From Pampus argenteus (taxonomy: Eukaryota > Chordata > Actinopteri > Scombriformes > Stromateidae), in contig CM072875.1 of NCBI GenBank assembly GCA_036937835.1, positions 16,585,501 to 16,649,500 on the forward strand: a stretch of 64,000 nt of DNA. The letters run 5' to 3'. A program made the translations under genes and the position numbers. Shown here piece after piece: positions 46,635 to 57,969 of this stretch (positions are counted from its first letter, which is position 1; each line of letters begins with the position of its first letter). A model generated the notes under the pieces. That model was not told the DNA's origin. It saw only the letters and a list, made by a program, of their open reading frames with translations, and did no database searches.

Positions 46635-47814
46635 AAAGATGTGAGTGATGTCTTGTTGAAAGTTTTAAGAAATAATCATGTTGAATGTGATATTATAAGC
46701 TTTTAATCAATGAGACTGAACCAATAGAGTAAAGACCAAACAATGACACTAAAACAATCCATAGAGCTCAACGAAACTGCAGATTGAGGGGATAATTTTG
46801 TGTGTTCATCACTATGAGCAATAGTCATTTGATCCATAGCTCATGTAAAATTATTTATTAGCGCAGAAGTAAGAAAGAGTGTGTTAAATAAACTAATCAA
46901 GTATCGGTTGATAAGTCAGTCAGTGTTGATTCTGAAGTCCAGGGACCTGCCATCATTCGCCAACTGAACTTACCGATCAATAGTTTTGACTTGACTCATC
47001 AGTCGTATCATGTGCTTCACCTGCTATCCTCACTGCAGTATCTACATGTATGTCTTTTATGTTCAGGATCCTGGTTGCTGAAGAAACACTTTGAAGCAAT
47101 CCAGTCAGTTCTGCCTCTCCATACAGATTGTTTCAATGCTGTTGCCAGTTTGAGTTTATCTCTTCCCTTCTTTTCTTACCGTCTCTCTGAAGACAAAAGA
47201 CAAAGAAGAAGAGAATTACATTTATGATTCACTCCCTTCCTATTAAGCCACATTATAAAATATGTCTGGGTAAATGGCAAGGCCAATTTAACAAATGTAT
47301 CCATGCTGAAAGCGAACATAACAATCTTTTGAATGGGAAAAGTGAGAAATTTTATTTGCACTTTGGCAGGCAATTAGTCGACAACAAACTCCTGAGACAT
47401 TTTTACTGCCTAGAAAGAACCAACAAGATCTGGTGCTTCAGCCCACATTGTGACTTGAGACTCTGCCCAAAGCTTATACAACAGATGTAATGTCTCACAT
47501 CTTAACAAGCTCTTGAGAAACTTCTAAAACACAGCAGATGTGCATTTTTGTACTGAAACAATTACATGAAAGTAGACTTTAATATATTTTTCTATTAAGC
47601 CTTTAAATAAAATAGTACTCTATACATCTATATGTAAGGCAAAACAGCTTTGGCATTTCAATTTGTGCATCTTAACCTTTAAGGATTACATACTTTTTTT
47701 TCCTTTTTTACTATAGCTGACACTACATGACAAATGTTAAGTCTTTTCTCAAAAGGATTGTGTCCACCCACACATACATGACACGCCTGTGCTGATATCC
47801 CCTATGTGAGACCG
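46635..47814. other. Unique non-coding DNA
   Basis: No gene is recognised. The stretch 47160-47490 is a long unique block with open frames on both strands but no supporting signals. T-run at 47693-47707. Confidence 0.5.
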
Positions 47815-47835
47815 TGTATATATATATATATATAT
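47815..47835. repeat. (TA)n microsatellite
   Basis: A 21-bp TA run. Confidence 0.95.
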
Positions 47836-48833
47836 CTGTCAGTATCATCCCAGACTGCTTTGTATCAGGTGCCTGCAGCAGTGTGACCTCTGGTCTCTGC
47901 ATCTCGCTGTTTTTTTTATTTTTTTTTATTAGGTTGCTCTTTATTATAGGGCAGGAGACACCCAGTGAGCTTCACAACAAGTGCATCATATTTGAGCATC
48001 CCCTTTTTTAAAAGTTTGCTCTGTGGCTTTTAACTGTTAGATTTATAAACAGTATGGCGAGTTTGAAAAGATATTTTGTCCCCTATTTACAACGTACCTC
48101 TGTGGCTGTTTTATCTAGGACGTGTTTCATCCCAAAGTTGCAGTGTGGTTTGAAGCTCTGCCTCATGCATTACTGGTCCATGAACGGGGTGGATGGGGAC
48201 CGGATGTGTCACCAGGTTGATGACGTGTTGCCACTGTGAAATATCTCTGAAGACACAAACATTTGACATGTGGTTTCGATGCTGTCTAATGGTTTTTGAT
48301 TAAATGAGACAAAACTGTTCTAAATATTGACTCTTAGGAGAGAAGAAATGGAAAATATGTAACCTCCCAAGCTCCAGCTCTATGGAGCAAATGATGTAGA
48401 TGTTAGATATGATTAAAGCACAAGTATATTTTTGTGAGGAAGTCTCAGTCTCAGTCAATATGTCTGAGTCACTTTGATTTCTTCCTCTCGCTAAAAAATC
48501 TATGCATACTGTACGTAAACAGAGTTTTTAACTATCAGACCTCAGCTTAAATCCTGCTAACTTGACGATTGTATGTTTTCCATTTGAAGAGTAGTAAGTG
48601 GTAACATTTCTTCAATGTGGGGCATCACTGCGGTCTACATATATAAGCATTGCTTTGCAAATAATGGCACAAAAAGTTATTTCACATAAATCAGATTATC
48701 ATGGTTTGCAGTGGATACAAATATATTTTTTGTGGTGAACAGAAAAGAGTTTTCATTGGAAGCTGTGGTAAAAAATAAATGTAGTGAGCTGTCTCATTGC
48801 GTGTCTCTAATGTTTCTGTTGCCAGCTCCTTAC
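47836..48833. other. Unique non-coding DNA
   Basis: T-rich stretch at 47911-47930. No gene or named repeat recognised. Confidence 0.5.
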
Positions 48834-48860
48834 CTCTTGTAGTTTGGCTTTGAAGGGCTG
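48834..48860 (-). other. Candidate 27-nt microexon (unproven)
   Basis: On the minus strand TATCCTTTGTTTCTGAATTC runs into CCATTGATAG, a pyrimidine-rich 3' splice site. It is followed by 27 nt (CAGCCCTTC...CAAGAG) and then GTAAGGAGC, a strong donor. The length is a multiple of three and translates as QPFKAKLQE. Microexons of 3-27 nt are common in vertebrate neuronal genes. With no flanking exons identified, the arrangement could be chance. Confidence 0.18.
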
Positions 48861-50209
48861 CTATCAATGGGAATTCAGAAACAAAGGATAGTGTTACACA
48901 GAACCTAATGGGCCAGCTCCTTTATCTCTATGAGTACGCTGCACTCAATCCGTTCTTTTTTCTTTTAAAACATCCAGATCTCTGAAAGATATAGTGCACA
49001 CTTAAGTGACTAACCCTATTAAGCCGACTCGGCTATCCAGCCCTTTAGCAGGTAGATGCGTCTCAGAAGTCAAGTATTATTTTCCTCTATGCATGGAAGG
49101 AATCCTTTACCATGAATCCTCTCACAGTTACTGCATACCCATGTGGAATGGACCATGCTGGTTTGAGTAAACATGCCTTAAAGGGCAATACTGCCGGATA
49201 TAGGGCTGAATATCGCAATGACATGATGGACAATGCATTTGCAGGCCATTATAATGACGAAAAATCATGTACATTTATGTTGTATCTGCCAGATCGTGTT
49301 GGGGATTGGGAAAGGTTGACCTTTACTCTTGAATAAGTGACTTTTTGGGGAGAGGGCCAATTGAGTTGACTCAGATGAGGTTTTCTGGCTCATGACAAGC
49401 TTGACTTCTTTTGTGTTTTATTGGCAATACTATTAATCTATAAAGTATCTGTCATGTCCACGTAGACTGCTCAGTATTTTATTTTTCACCTATGTTTGAC
49501 TTGTAACATCGAATTGTTTTCCTGTGCTGATTGTGGGGCAATTTTGTTGGACTAAAGGCAAATGTGACAGTACCTTCAGCTCTTTCTCCGTATGTGGCAT
49601 TATGATACAGATTGTGTTCGTGTGTGTGTGTTTGTGCGTGTGTGTATACATATATGCATTTGCATATGCAACTACATACACCTCCTCTCTATTTTTCCCC
49701 CACATGATTCATCTGTCTGCCATACTTACAGAGAACAGAGGGGTTGAGGAATATCATCTAACGTTTATTTTTAGATGAAAGAGAAAAAACACATCAAATG
49801 TGCCTTTCTGAACTATCAGCATCTATACCAACAATCAACTGCTATATTCTCCCACTGGGTTTGTCTGTCTTGTGTTTGGATCTATTTATGAACTCACCAA
49901 GGAAATCTTATATCAGCTCTGATCTGTCCCACTAACTGAGGGAACGGGCTGCAGCACTGCAGCATCACAGGAGGCTTAATTGTTCCTGCACCAGTGTTGG
50001 CCAAATCAACAAACCTGCTCTCTGATAAGAAAAAGCTTGTGCAAAACGGTCAACATCTGGAGCCCACTGTGCTTGCCAATATTATGACATTCCAGACTCT
50101 GGTTTGCTCATGTTTTTTGCTTTATATTATTACAGCTATGAAGGCGGGGATACTAAGCGAGAATTGAATTGTAAAAAAATAAAATAAAACAGATAATTCA
50201 GATCACTTA
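48861..50209. other. Unique non-coding DNA
   Basis: A GT-rich tract lies at 49621-49646. The stretch 49080-49370 is a unique block carrying a 74-codon plus-strand frame without splice support. No transposon recognised. Confidence 0.5.
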
Positions 50210-50345
50210 TAGTCTTTGTACTGTGCATACTATTAAGTCGTTATATTAAGGCTGCTGCCTTTCTTGGCCAGGTCACCCTTGTAAAATAGGTCTTGATCTC
50301 AATGGGTTTCTTATCTGGTTAAATAAAGGTTATATAAGCCCATTT
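50210..50345 (+). mobile_element. 3' end of a fish retroelement (TTGGCCAGGTC family)
   Basis: The segment reads CTGCCTTTCTTGGCCAGGTC, then CCTTGTAAAATAGGTCTTGA, TCTCAATGGGTTTCTTATCT and GGTTAAATAAAGGTTATATA. This matches a 3' tail I know as widespread in teleosts: TCTTGGCCAGGTCTCTCTTG, AAAGAGATTTTTAATCTCAA, TGGTTAAATAAAGGTTAAAT. It includes an AATAAA-type signal. Only the terminal non-coding portion is recognisable. The left boundary is approximate. Confidence 0.65.
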
Positions 50346-51962
50346 CACATTAACGTTGGAGATAGTTCATACTTTGTTAACAAATGTGTATTGTATTGAC
50401 TTTTTGTTTGTTTGTAACACCACTGTGAATTTTGAATTAGAATTATGGTGCATTGGGTTTCCATTCATGTTTTTGCCTTAAATTATGTATAAGACCAGTA
50501 TCATACTTTGCTGATCTGATGAATGTTTTCAACATTTTGCAAAAGATGAACAGATTTACACAGATCCCTCAATAACCTCCACATTACAGGTAAACTGAGT
50601 TTGGTGCTTTTATCTCATTTTAACCTTGAATTTTTAATGTTTGGCATTGTGTCGAGAGACTTTATTGCAGTGCATATAATCCCTCAGTAGACAACATAGG
50701 CACACTCACAAGGCACATGAAAGTGGTGGTAGCCTACTTACCAAGAACACCTAAGTATAAATATATCTGCAGACACATTAAATTGGGCATTCAAATATTT
50801 ACCAACCAAAATAAGGAGAAATCAGACATCTTGCCATCTGAATAACAAAAGACTTCACCCTGCTTTTAATAAACCTCAGATTCCCAAATCAATCTGAATT
50901 AAAGTATTTGATTACCAGTTTCCTAGCAACCCAAGACCATGGCCATCTGTTGCTTCTGCAGACAGACGAGTCGGCCTGTGTTGTAGCCAGCAGGGAGGAA
51001 TTCCACCACGCTTTCCATCTCTCAAACTCATGGAGACGTATTTTTTTACACCGGAAGAGAAAAAAAAAAAGGACCCAAAAGGATAAAATCTGCAGTGTCT
51101 ATGAAGCACGACGACTGTTTTCCAGAGTGCATTCTGTTCAATAATTTATCATTGGACTGAAGGAGAATATGTAATATTCATACAGACAAATGTCTCTCTC
51201 TCTATTCCATTCAAGCCCTTGGAGGACTGAGAGGATGCCACATACTTCCTCTGACACAGTGGACTAGGAGAGTCAAGCAGGGATACACTAACACAGAAGT
51301 ATCACTTAGAGTTCAGCCAGTGACAACACCCACCAGGAGGACAGTATGAACACACACCAAGCATGATTGAAGCAGTATATTCTTGTGAATATGGCTACAT
51401 AATATATTGTGTAGTGAATGTTTGCTGATAAAAATTATAATGGTGACAAACATCATCATCATGAGGTAAAAAAAAAACCCCAACAAAAAAACAAAACAAA
51501 ACTCCAAAATCATTTGGCATATAAACAAAAAACAAAATCAGTCAGAATAACAAGAAACATCTGGTCATAGCATGACAGAGCTGTAATATAATACATCTAG
51601 TAGTCAGACACTAATTTAAATTGCTTATTGTTATAATCATACAGTTGTGATGTTGGATGTCTACGTTAAACATGGTCAAAGTTCTAAAACTGAACTGAAA
51701 AAGTGTTTCCTGAGAGTCAAAGGCCAGAGCATCAGCATGCTCTGCTCTGAATATTTACAATGTCAGAGAGAAAGAAGTTAAATCTGAGCCAGTAGACGTC
51801 TACGGACGGGCAGCTTCCAGAAGATAACGGATAAGAAGCTGTATAAAGAGGCAGTATAAGATGAATGCGTTGCAGTAAATCCTGTAAAGATATTCCTGTA
51901 GAGACCTGGAAATGGGCATGTCCATTTTAAAGGTGAAGGATTTGTGAGAGTGACATTATAAT
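50346..51962. other. Unique non-coding DNA
   Basis: A-runs at 51060-51070 and 51469-51477. No gene or named repeat. Confidence 0.5.
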
Positions 51963-51984
51963 ATTATTATTATTATTATTATTT
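51963..51984. repeat. (ATT)7 microsatellite
   Basis: Seven ATT units. Confidence 0.95.
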
Positions 51985-52599
51985 TCTCCAATATACAAAT
52001 ATTTTTATATCAAGTAAAACTATGAAATATTACCCATTAAGGAATGACTTAGTTAAGAAAAGAGGTAGCAGCAAAAAGCTTGATTAGGTCTTGACTTTAA
52101 CCTGCACGCTGGAATAGATAAAATACATTCTCTGATGTACTCCACCATGACTGTTAATATTTCATCTTCACAGTTACAATAAGTTTTTCATTTTTTTATT
52201 ATGTTGTTTTATGATTCTTTCATGATCACCGCGTTCTGTAAATCAGGTTCTGTTCTTTGAACTAAGTGTTCTGGATCCTCAGTTCTAGCTCACAGGGGTA
52301 TTGTGGCTGTCAGCAATCCTTCATGTTCTCCTCCAGACAGAGAATTACAGTACATTATAATTTGTCTCATTTGTCCTATTCATAACTCTAAATGAGAACA
52401 ATCTTGTAGTACTTGTTTTGAAGCTCCATGATGATTTCCATATGATTGCTCCATTAATAAGATTTGAAGAGTTATAGTAGACTGCCGTGTGAGTGTTGAT
52501 TGACAGTTCGCTCACCGGCTGATCCCCCGGACTCGCGCTATTGTCACAATATTTTAGTAAGTTTAATGTTAACTTGATTATAATACCTGTCCTGTTAGC
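51985..52599. other. Unique AT-rich non-coding DNA
   Basis: No feature recognised. Confidence 0.5.
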
Positions 52600-52860
52600 A
52601 CAATCTAGCTAAAGCAGCTAATGTTAAACCCAAATGTGTACCGCTCAGTTTTCCCAGTAAGCTAATGTTGACTTGTGTCTGTGGTAGTGGGTCGTGTTCC
52701 CAGTGTGTGAAAGACAATATCCCGCACTCCTTATTGGAAGATTCTGGCTCCAAACACAAAAGATGGTGCTGACCATAATCTGCAACCCTGGGCTTCAAAC
52801 CAATGGGTGACGTCACCCCTCTCTCATCTTTACAGCCGTTGAAACACAGCGTTAGAGCCA
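52600..52860. repeat. Possible interspersed repeat with CRE palindrome
   Basis: The block contains AACACAAAAGATGGTGCTG, CTGGGCTTCAAACCAATGG and the perfect 14-bp palindrome GGGTGACGTCACCC at 52805-52818. The words GGGCTTC..AATGGGTGACGTCAC occur in a repeat I recall from several fish genomes. The region also has a 144-codon minus-strand frame (52595-53029) with no family resemblance. Boundaries unknown. Confidence 0.3.
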
Positions 52861-54477
52861 TGAAGATAAAGCAGGAGGACAAGATCCTCCTGGAGTCTAG
52901 TAGCTGGTTATTATGGCACAAGTTAGCAGTAAAAATGGACCTCTGAGTTAAGTCTCTGGAAACAGTCGTGGGTGTCACAATCTCAGGATCTCTGATAATG
53001 TATGACACATCCGCCTGATGCGCTATCATGGGGTGAAATCTGACGCTGAACTATAAATCAATTTACACACCAGTGGCAGTTACAGTAGGACCACCGTACA
53101 CTGGCTCAAATATACGTATTCCTCAAGCCTTCTTTCAGTTCAGAACACACAAATTACAGATTGTTTTGTTTGTACCACACCGAGAAAGTGTTTTCAAACA
53201 TTTGACTGGTAATGTACATAAGTCCTATGCTTCTAAACTGAACTAAACTGTATTTTGTTGTATTTGTGGAGGAACATCGACTTCACATCATTTGCCTACA
53301 GCACAGTTTGCCCTCATTTCACACGATTCCACGCAGCTTTTGGCACCTTCTTGGTACCGAACTTCATCCCTGCCAGCTGGAGCAGTTGATGTGAAAAGTT
53401 CGTTTCAGCTTCCATTACTTTCTTTTATGCTTTTCTGAGGCAGTTTTATATGTGCTTAATGTTGGCTGGTGTTGTGAGTTGTTACAGGAATCATGAACAT
53501 AGCTTTGTCCTACTGAGAGTTAGTAGCAGTCGATTTGGCAGCGGGATACCTAAACTGTTTAAAAGCCCTCTATCTGCCTGCCTTCTCCTCTTCTTTCTCC
53601 GTCTCACAGACAAAGTGACTTGACTCCAGGCTGTGTTTGCTATACACAGCAGTATCACTGAGATGTTCAATAATGTTTGTCTATAATTAGAAGCTGTAGT
53701 AGCACACTCATTTCCCTTGCTTTATTCCTCTCTGGTTGTTGTTGTTGCCTGTGTCCCTGGTTTCAAGATATAATGATACGAGCTATATTTTGCCACCATA
53801 TGCTACCCGTCATATAAGTAAACTCTATAATATTCTTGGTTTTATGACAGCAAATTAATTTCCCTCCTGATTCTTTGAGAATGGTACGTTGCACGACTTC
53901 TGGTCACACTTTATGAGAAGCTTTACCTCACAAAATCTATGTTTTGGTGAGTACAAACTACCACAGTGAACATAGAAGCACTTGATGAATACAAAAGGGA
54001 GCACTTAAACATGCAGAGGAGAAAATCTTTGTTTGTATTAGCTGTTGTCTGTTTGCTCGTAGGATCCTCCCTTTTCCCTCCCTCAGCCACCACTTGCATC
54101 ATTACACCATTCAGCCCCAGTGCTAGTGTTAAGGGGGTAAACCGGCCCCTTTGGAATCCTTCAATGGTCATTATTAGTATTCTTTGGGGAAATAAAAGGA
54201 CCCATCTGTGGAGGTGGTGATGAGGGGGTGACAGGAGGACAGGGGGGGAGCGGGGAGGAGGAGAGGTGGGAGGTGTCCCTTGAGAGACTGAGGGATTAAC
54301 CACTGACACATGGAGCCTACTAATAAGGCGGTTTAAAGAATCCCATCTATAGGATCAGTACATGGACACGTAACACACACCAACACACTTGCATGAACAC
54401 TCATATAGTTTATATATACATGCATATTAGATTAGCTGCATCTTTCACACACTCAAGCAGAGCTTCAAAGTCTATCT
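52861..54477. other. Unique non-coding DNA
   Basis: No gene is recognised. The stretch 53990-54230 is a unique block. A G-rich stretch (GGGGGGGAGCGGGGAGGAGG type) at 54215-54275 yields a proline-rich chance frame on the minus strand. Confidence 0.5.
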
Positions 54478-54503
54478 CACACACACACACACACACACAC
54501 ACA
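54478..54503. repeat. (CA)n microsatellite
   Basis: A 26-bp CA run. Confidence 0.95.
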
Positions 54504-55162
54504 GGCAAACATATACAGTGGCATCTTTATTAAATTTGTAGTAGGGCCACATCTGGTCACATACACCCAGAGAACAAAAGGGAGAGGCTTGGTAGGGGGG
54601 GAAGAAAAAGCCCAGTGTCAGATATGGAGATTTCATCCTGTGCTGCAAAGTATTAATGTGTGTGTGCACGCGCCAAGCATCTGTCACATATAATTGGAGG
54701 GTGTCAGGTGCGGACACAGGGCCAGATTCAGTCCACCCACAACATGAATTGTCTGCTCCTGTGACTGGTAGAATCTGTCTGTCAACGACTATATTTATTA
54801 CGGGGTTGACCCAGAGGTTTAGGAACGATGACTGCCTGATGGGGGATGAATGACTCTCAAGATTGTCGTGAATCAGGCCGCATCACCCGCAGCACGGGAG
54901 CGTGTCTGCGTTACTGTTGTCAATTTAATCAGAATTCATTGTTTGTTCAGGGCTTTTCTCCAGAGAGGGTTTTTGTTAGCCGAGTTTAAAAAAAACAACA
55001 TAGGTGGATATGTTTACACTTGAGTTAATAGAGCATCTTTGTTAAAGCACTAAAGCGGGACTTGTTTGTTTCGTTGTCCAAATGATCTTGTCTCCAAGTG
55101 CGGCTCACACACATGGGGATCCAAGTGCGTGAACATGAGACCCTTCCTCTCATGAGACTTAC
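54504..55162. other. Unique non-coding DNA
   Basis: No feature recognised. Confidence 0.5.
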
Positions 55163-55319
55163 CTGTCATCACCACTGCACACAAGCCCCCAAGAGTCTTC
55201 AATCCTGCTTCATAGGAGAAAGTGCTGCACCACCAGAAGGTTTTGACACTTCCCTTCAGTAGTTTTGTTTGTGAAAGCAAATCCGGTTTCCACTTTATCG
55301 GACTGCTCATGAACGTCTG
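55163..55319 (-). other. Candidate 157-nt exon (best splice-site pair; unproven)
   Basis: On the minus strand GTACTTTTCCTCATGTCAG (ending 55320) is a fair 3' splice site, and GATGACAG followed by GTAAGTCTC (junction 55163/55162) is a near-perfect donor. The 157 nt between them is open in one frame, beginning QTFMSSPIKWKPDLLSQTKL. It later reads VKTFWWCSTFSYEAG and ends LGGLCAVVMT in phase 1. The frame also extends upstream to an ATG at 55361 (MKPEVNEQYFSSC), so this could alternatively be the coding part of a first exon. I know no protein family with this sequence. No partner exon was found, and the window's repeats do not explain it. Confidence 0.28.
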
Positions 55320-55896
55320 CTGACATGAGGAAAAGTACTGCTCATTAACTTCAGGTTTCATCCACGCTAGCTAGGTAATGTGTCACACGGCTTGATGAGA
55401 CTGCTTGGAGTGGGAATTTACCCAAGGGGCGAGGCAGAACAGCCTCCACAACAATACAACAGAGGTATTGCCTTCTTCAGTGTCTATGTCTAACCTAAAT
55501 TTAACTTAAATGACAATATGGTTTCGAGTGCTCGGATAGAAATAGATCACTGGGACTGGAGAAGAGACGAAGTAATGTAATGTCATTTACCACAAATCAG
55601 GTCTCGTTGGCTTCCTGAGATACGGTGGATCCAGAAATAGAATTTTGCTGACAGAGGAAGTTGTTGCGACCAAAGATCGATAGACTCTCACTCGCCCCCC
55701 TGCTTTAAACCTAAGACATTTTTCTGAGCGCTGCATTTTGTATTCCCTGTTCCTATCTGGCTGTACCCAGACTTAAGAGATGGTGGTTTTGATTCTTAGC
55801 AAAGTTTACTCCTGAAAGACTGTAGAGTTGTCTTACATGGTGGGCTACAGTCACTCAGGATTTTACCTTATAACATATGTTTTTAAACATTTCCAA
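55320..55896. other. Unique non-coding DNA
   Basis: No repeat or supported gene beyond the possible upstream extension of the candidate exon to 55361. Confidence 0.45.
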
Positions 55897-56202
55897 TACA
55901 GCTACAACAAATTATTATTTTCATTATTGATGAGCCTCCTAATTATTTTCTTTATTGGATTTCTTGTTCAGTCTATGAAATGTCAAACAGTGGGAAAAAA
56001 TGCCTCTAATGATTTCTTAAGTTAAAGTCTGCAAATTGCCTGTTTTGTCCAACTAAAAGTCCGAAACCCAAAGATATTCAATTCATATGACAAATAAATC
56101 CAGCAACATTTGAGTCACTGTAAATGTTTAGCAGTTTGCTTGAAAAAGTTGTCAAATTATTAATCATGAAAAATTTAAAATAGATTAATCATTTCAGTCT
56201 CT
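55897..56202. mobile_element. hAT-type MITE (copy 3, degraded)
   Basis: It begins TACAGCTACAACAAATTATT and continues TTTCATTATTGATGAGCC, CAGTCTATGAAATGTCAAAC, TGCCTGTTTTGTCCAACTAA and CCGAAACCCAAAGATATTCA. Near the right end are ATAGATTAATCATTTCAGTC words. This is the internal order of the family seen at 3075 and 28752, here in the same orientation as copy 1. Possible target-site duplications ATTTCCAA and GTTAGCAA match at only 5 of 8 positions, consistent with an old insertion. Confidence 0.75.
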
Positions 56203-56911
56203 GTTAGCAATTAATTTATCATTAATTGTTGCTGTGTGTTTTTCCCAGAACCAGTGAGATATGAAAAACAGTCCAGGAAGTCCAATATCTTTTCAAAATA
56301 ATAGATCTGCAAGGCCAAAGCTCAACACAGCAGTTTATAATACTTAGTTCAGGCTTTAACAACTGTGGAACATTGTCACATTGCCAGTAATTTTGTCTTT
56401 CTACAAGTTATGGTTATGTGTCATATTGCACTCATTACACATGTGAAAAGTATATTTCTGACTTGGACAAATGTAGATTCAGGAAGTTGTGATTTGTGTC
56501 TGCAGTGACTGTTCAAATTCATCATAAATTAAGGTCTTAAATAAACTGATGGTAGAATCTGTCTGTCATAGTGCTGAGTTTTACATTCTTAGAGTTAAAC
56601 ACCAATGATTTTGCCTCGCGCCAACATGCGGTAGTCAATCTTTCCCCATATGGCTCTGAACATGCTCACAAGCTGCTGTCAGTCACTGACTAGATACCTC
56701 CCACACCAAACAGTAGAAGTGAAATGGGCCTACGCTACACGTCCAGCAAAATGACAGCAGATGGTGAATATTCTGGATCTATGAGCCATTGTGATGGACA
56801 CCTCTGAGACTCAACTGAGTGACAGCTGTTTCTCAGTGCGCGTCCAGTTACTGTGCAATCAGCCACGGATCAGGGAAATGACCTGGCAGGTCGATTGGCA
56901 GGAGAATTGGC
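56203..56911. other. Unique non-coding DNA
   Basis: No gene or named repeat recognised. Confidence 0.5.
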
Positions 56912-56933
56912 AAAAAAAAAAAAAAAAAAAAAA
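56912..56933. repeat. Poly-A tract (22 bp)
   Basis: Twenty-two consecutive A residues. It could be a retroelement tail, but the sequence to its left matches nothing I know. Confidence 0.95.
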
Positions 56934-56980
56934 GCTTAATAACAGATGTGATGGCTCCAATATTCACCATAAGGTGTATC

Positions 56981-57140
56981 ATTAAAGGTGCTATATCTGA
57001 CATTAAGGCCCACTAGATGTCTCACTAGAGCACCAGCATCTGAAACAAACCTCCCCTCTCCCTTTGTGTAGCGAAACACAGAGAACGCAGTGTAAAGTAT
57101 ATTTACTGCAGCTTTTTAAATTGTCTGGGACATGTTTACT
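56981..57140. repeat. Possible interspersed repeat (TAAAGGTGCTATAT start)
   Basis: It starts ATTAAAGGTGCTATATCTGA, a phrase that often marks repeat ends in fish, and runs on through CTAGATGTCTCACTAGAGCA and GTGTAGCGAAACACAGAGAA. I recall similar repeats but cannot name the family or define the right end. Confidence 0.3.
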
Positions 57141-57926
57141 TCATGCATTGAATGAGTTGAATTAACTCAGTAAAGTAGCTCCTGAACACACGACTCAGGA
57201 AACTCATATCAAGATTCTGTTACTGCATTGCCTGTTTCTTGCCTCACATGTTTTCAGACATATTTAAGTACCGTGTATTGTGACTACATGCGTCCTCTGT
57301 AGGTAGTAGTAGTCTTTTTATAACCGTGGGGAGGATCAACAGTTTCACAGGTAGAGACTCACATGCACAAACATGCACGTGTGGCCAATGAAAACAGAGT
57401 TTCATTGAACAGTTTCATTAGAAAAAAAAGAGATTCATACTGAAGATAAAACCACAACAAAATAAACTCAAGACTTATCTAATTGTTTGTCAGAGTAGAT
57501 AAACTACACAGGTAAAGCAGCTGATTTAATTCTCTCCTACCGCTGAGCAATGGGACTTTGATCAATGATGATTTCACACATTTAGCTCTGCATTTATTTA
57601 TTTCTTTAACCATAATTCTATAATTTGTATTACTTCCTCAATAGCTCTGTGTCAAATTATTTCTGCAGATTATGTAATACAGATGTTAGCTGGCAGACTG
57701 TTAGAAGTGTAATGTATTTTGTTTAATGAAAGCTGGCTAGTATGCGTCTCACCTGCAAATAATCACAAACAATTTATAAATATATGACACAGAACCATTG
57801 AATTAAACAATAGTTAATAGCCCATCTGTAAAGCATGATTTATGCTATACAACCACATGTAGGGAAAAGCTTAAAAACACCTGAATTAAGTCAGTGAGAG
57901 ATTTTTAACATTCATATAGCCTCTTC
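57141..57926. other. Unique AT-rich non-coding DNA
   Basis: No feature recognised. Confidence 0.5.
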
Positions 57927-57969
57927 TACTAATATACAGTATCTGTTTCTCTTTTTGTTCTCTTTGCAG
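57927..57969 (+). promoter_or_regulatory. Strong 3' splice site with branch-point consensus
   Basis: TACTAAT (57927-57933), close to the optimal branch-point sequence, lies about 37 nt upstream of a T-rich tract that ends TTGTTCTCTTTGCAG. The spacing is ideal for a vertebrate acceptor. The sequence after the AG opens with AAAGTAGGGTTG and soon meets stop codons in all frames (the first frame after 13 codons). It could only be a terminal exon or a non-coding-transcript exon. An AATAAA occurs near 58619. Confidence 0.3.

Noticed and set aside
50749..50790. 25-nt minus-strand microexon-like arrangement ending at CTTGGTAAGTAGG
   Set aside because: The acceptor has no polypyrimidine tract and the segment is very AT-rich. 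Likely chance.
53923..54309. 128-codon proline-rich minus-strand frame
   Set aside because: It is produced by the G-rich low-complexity stretch at 54215-54275.
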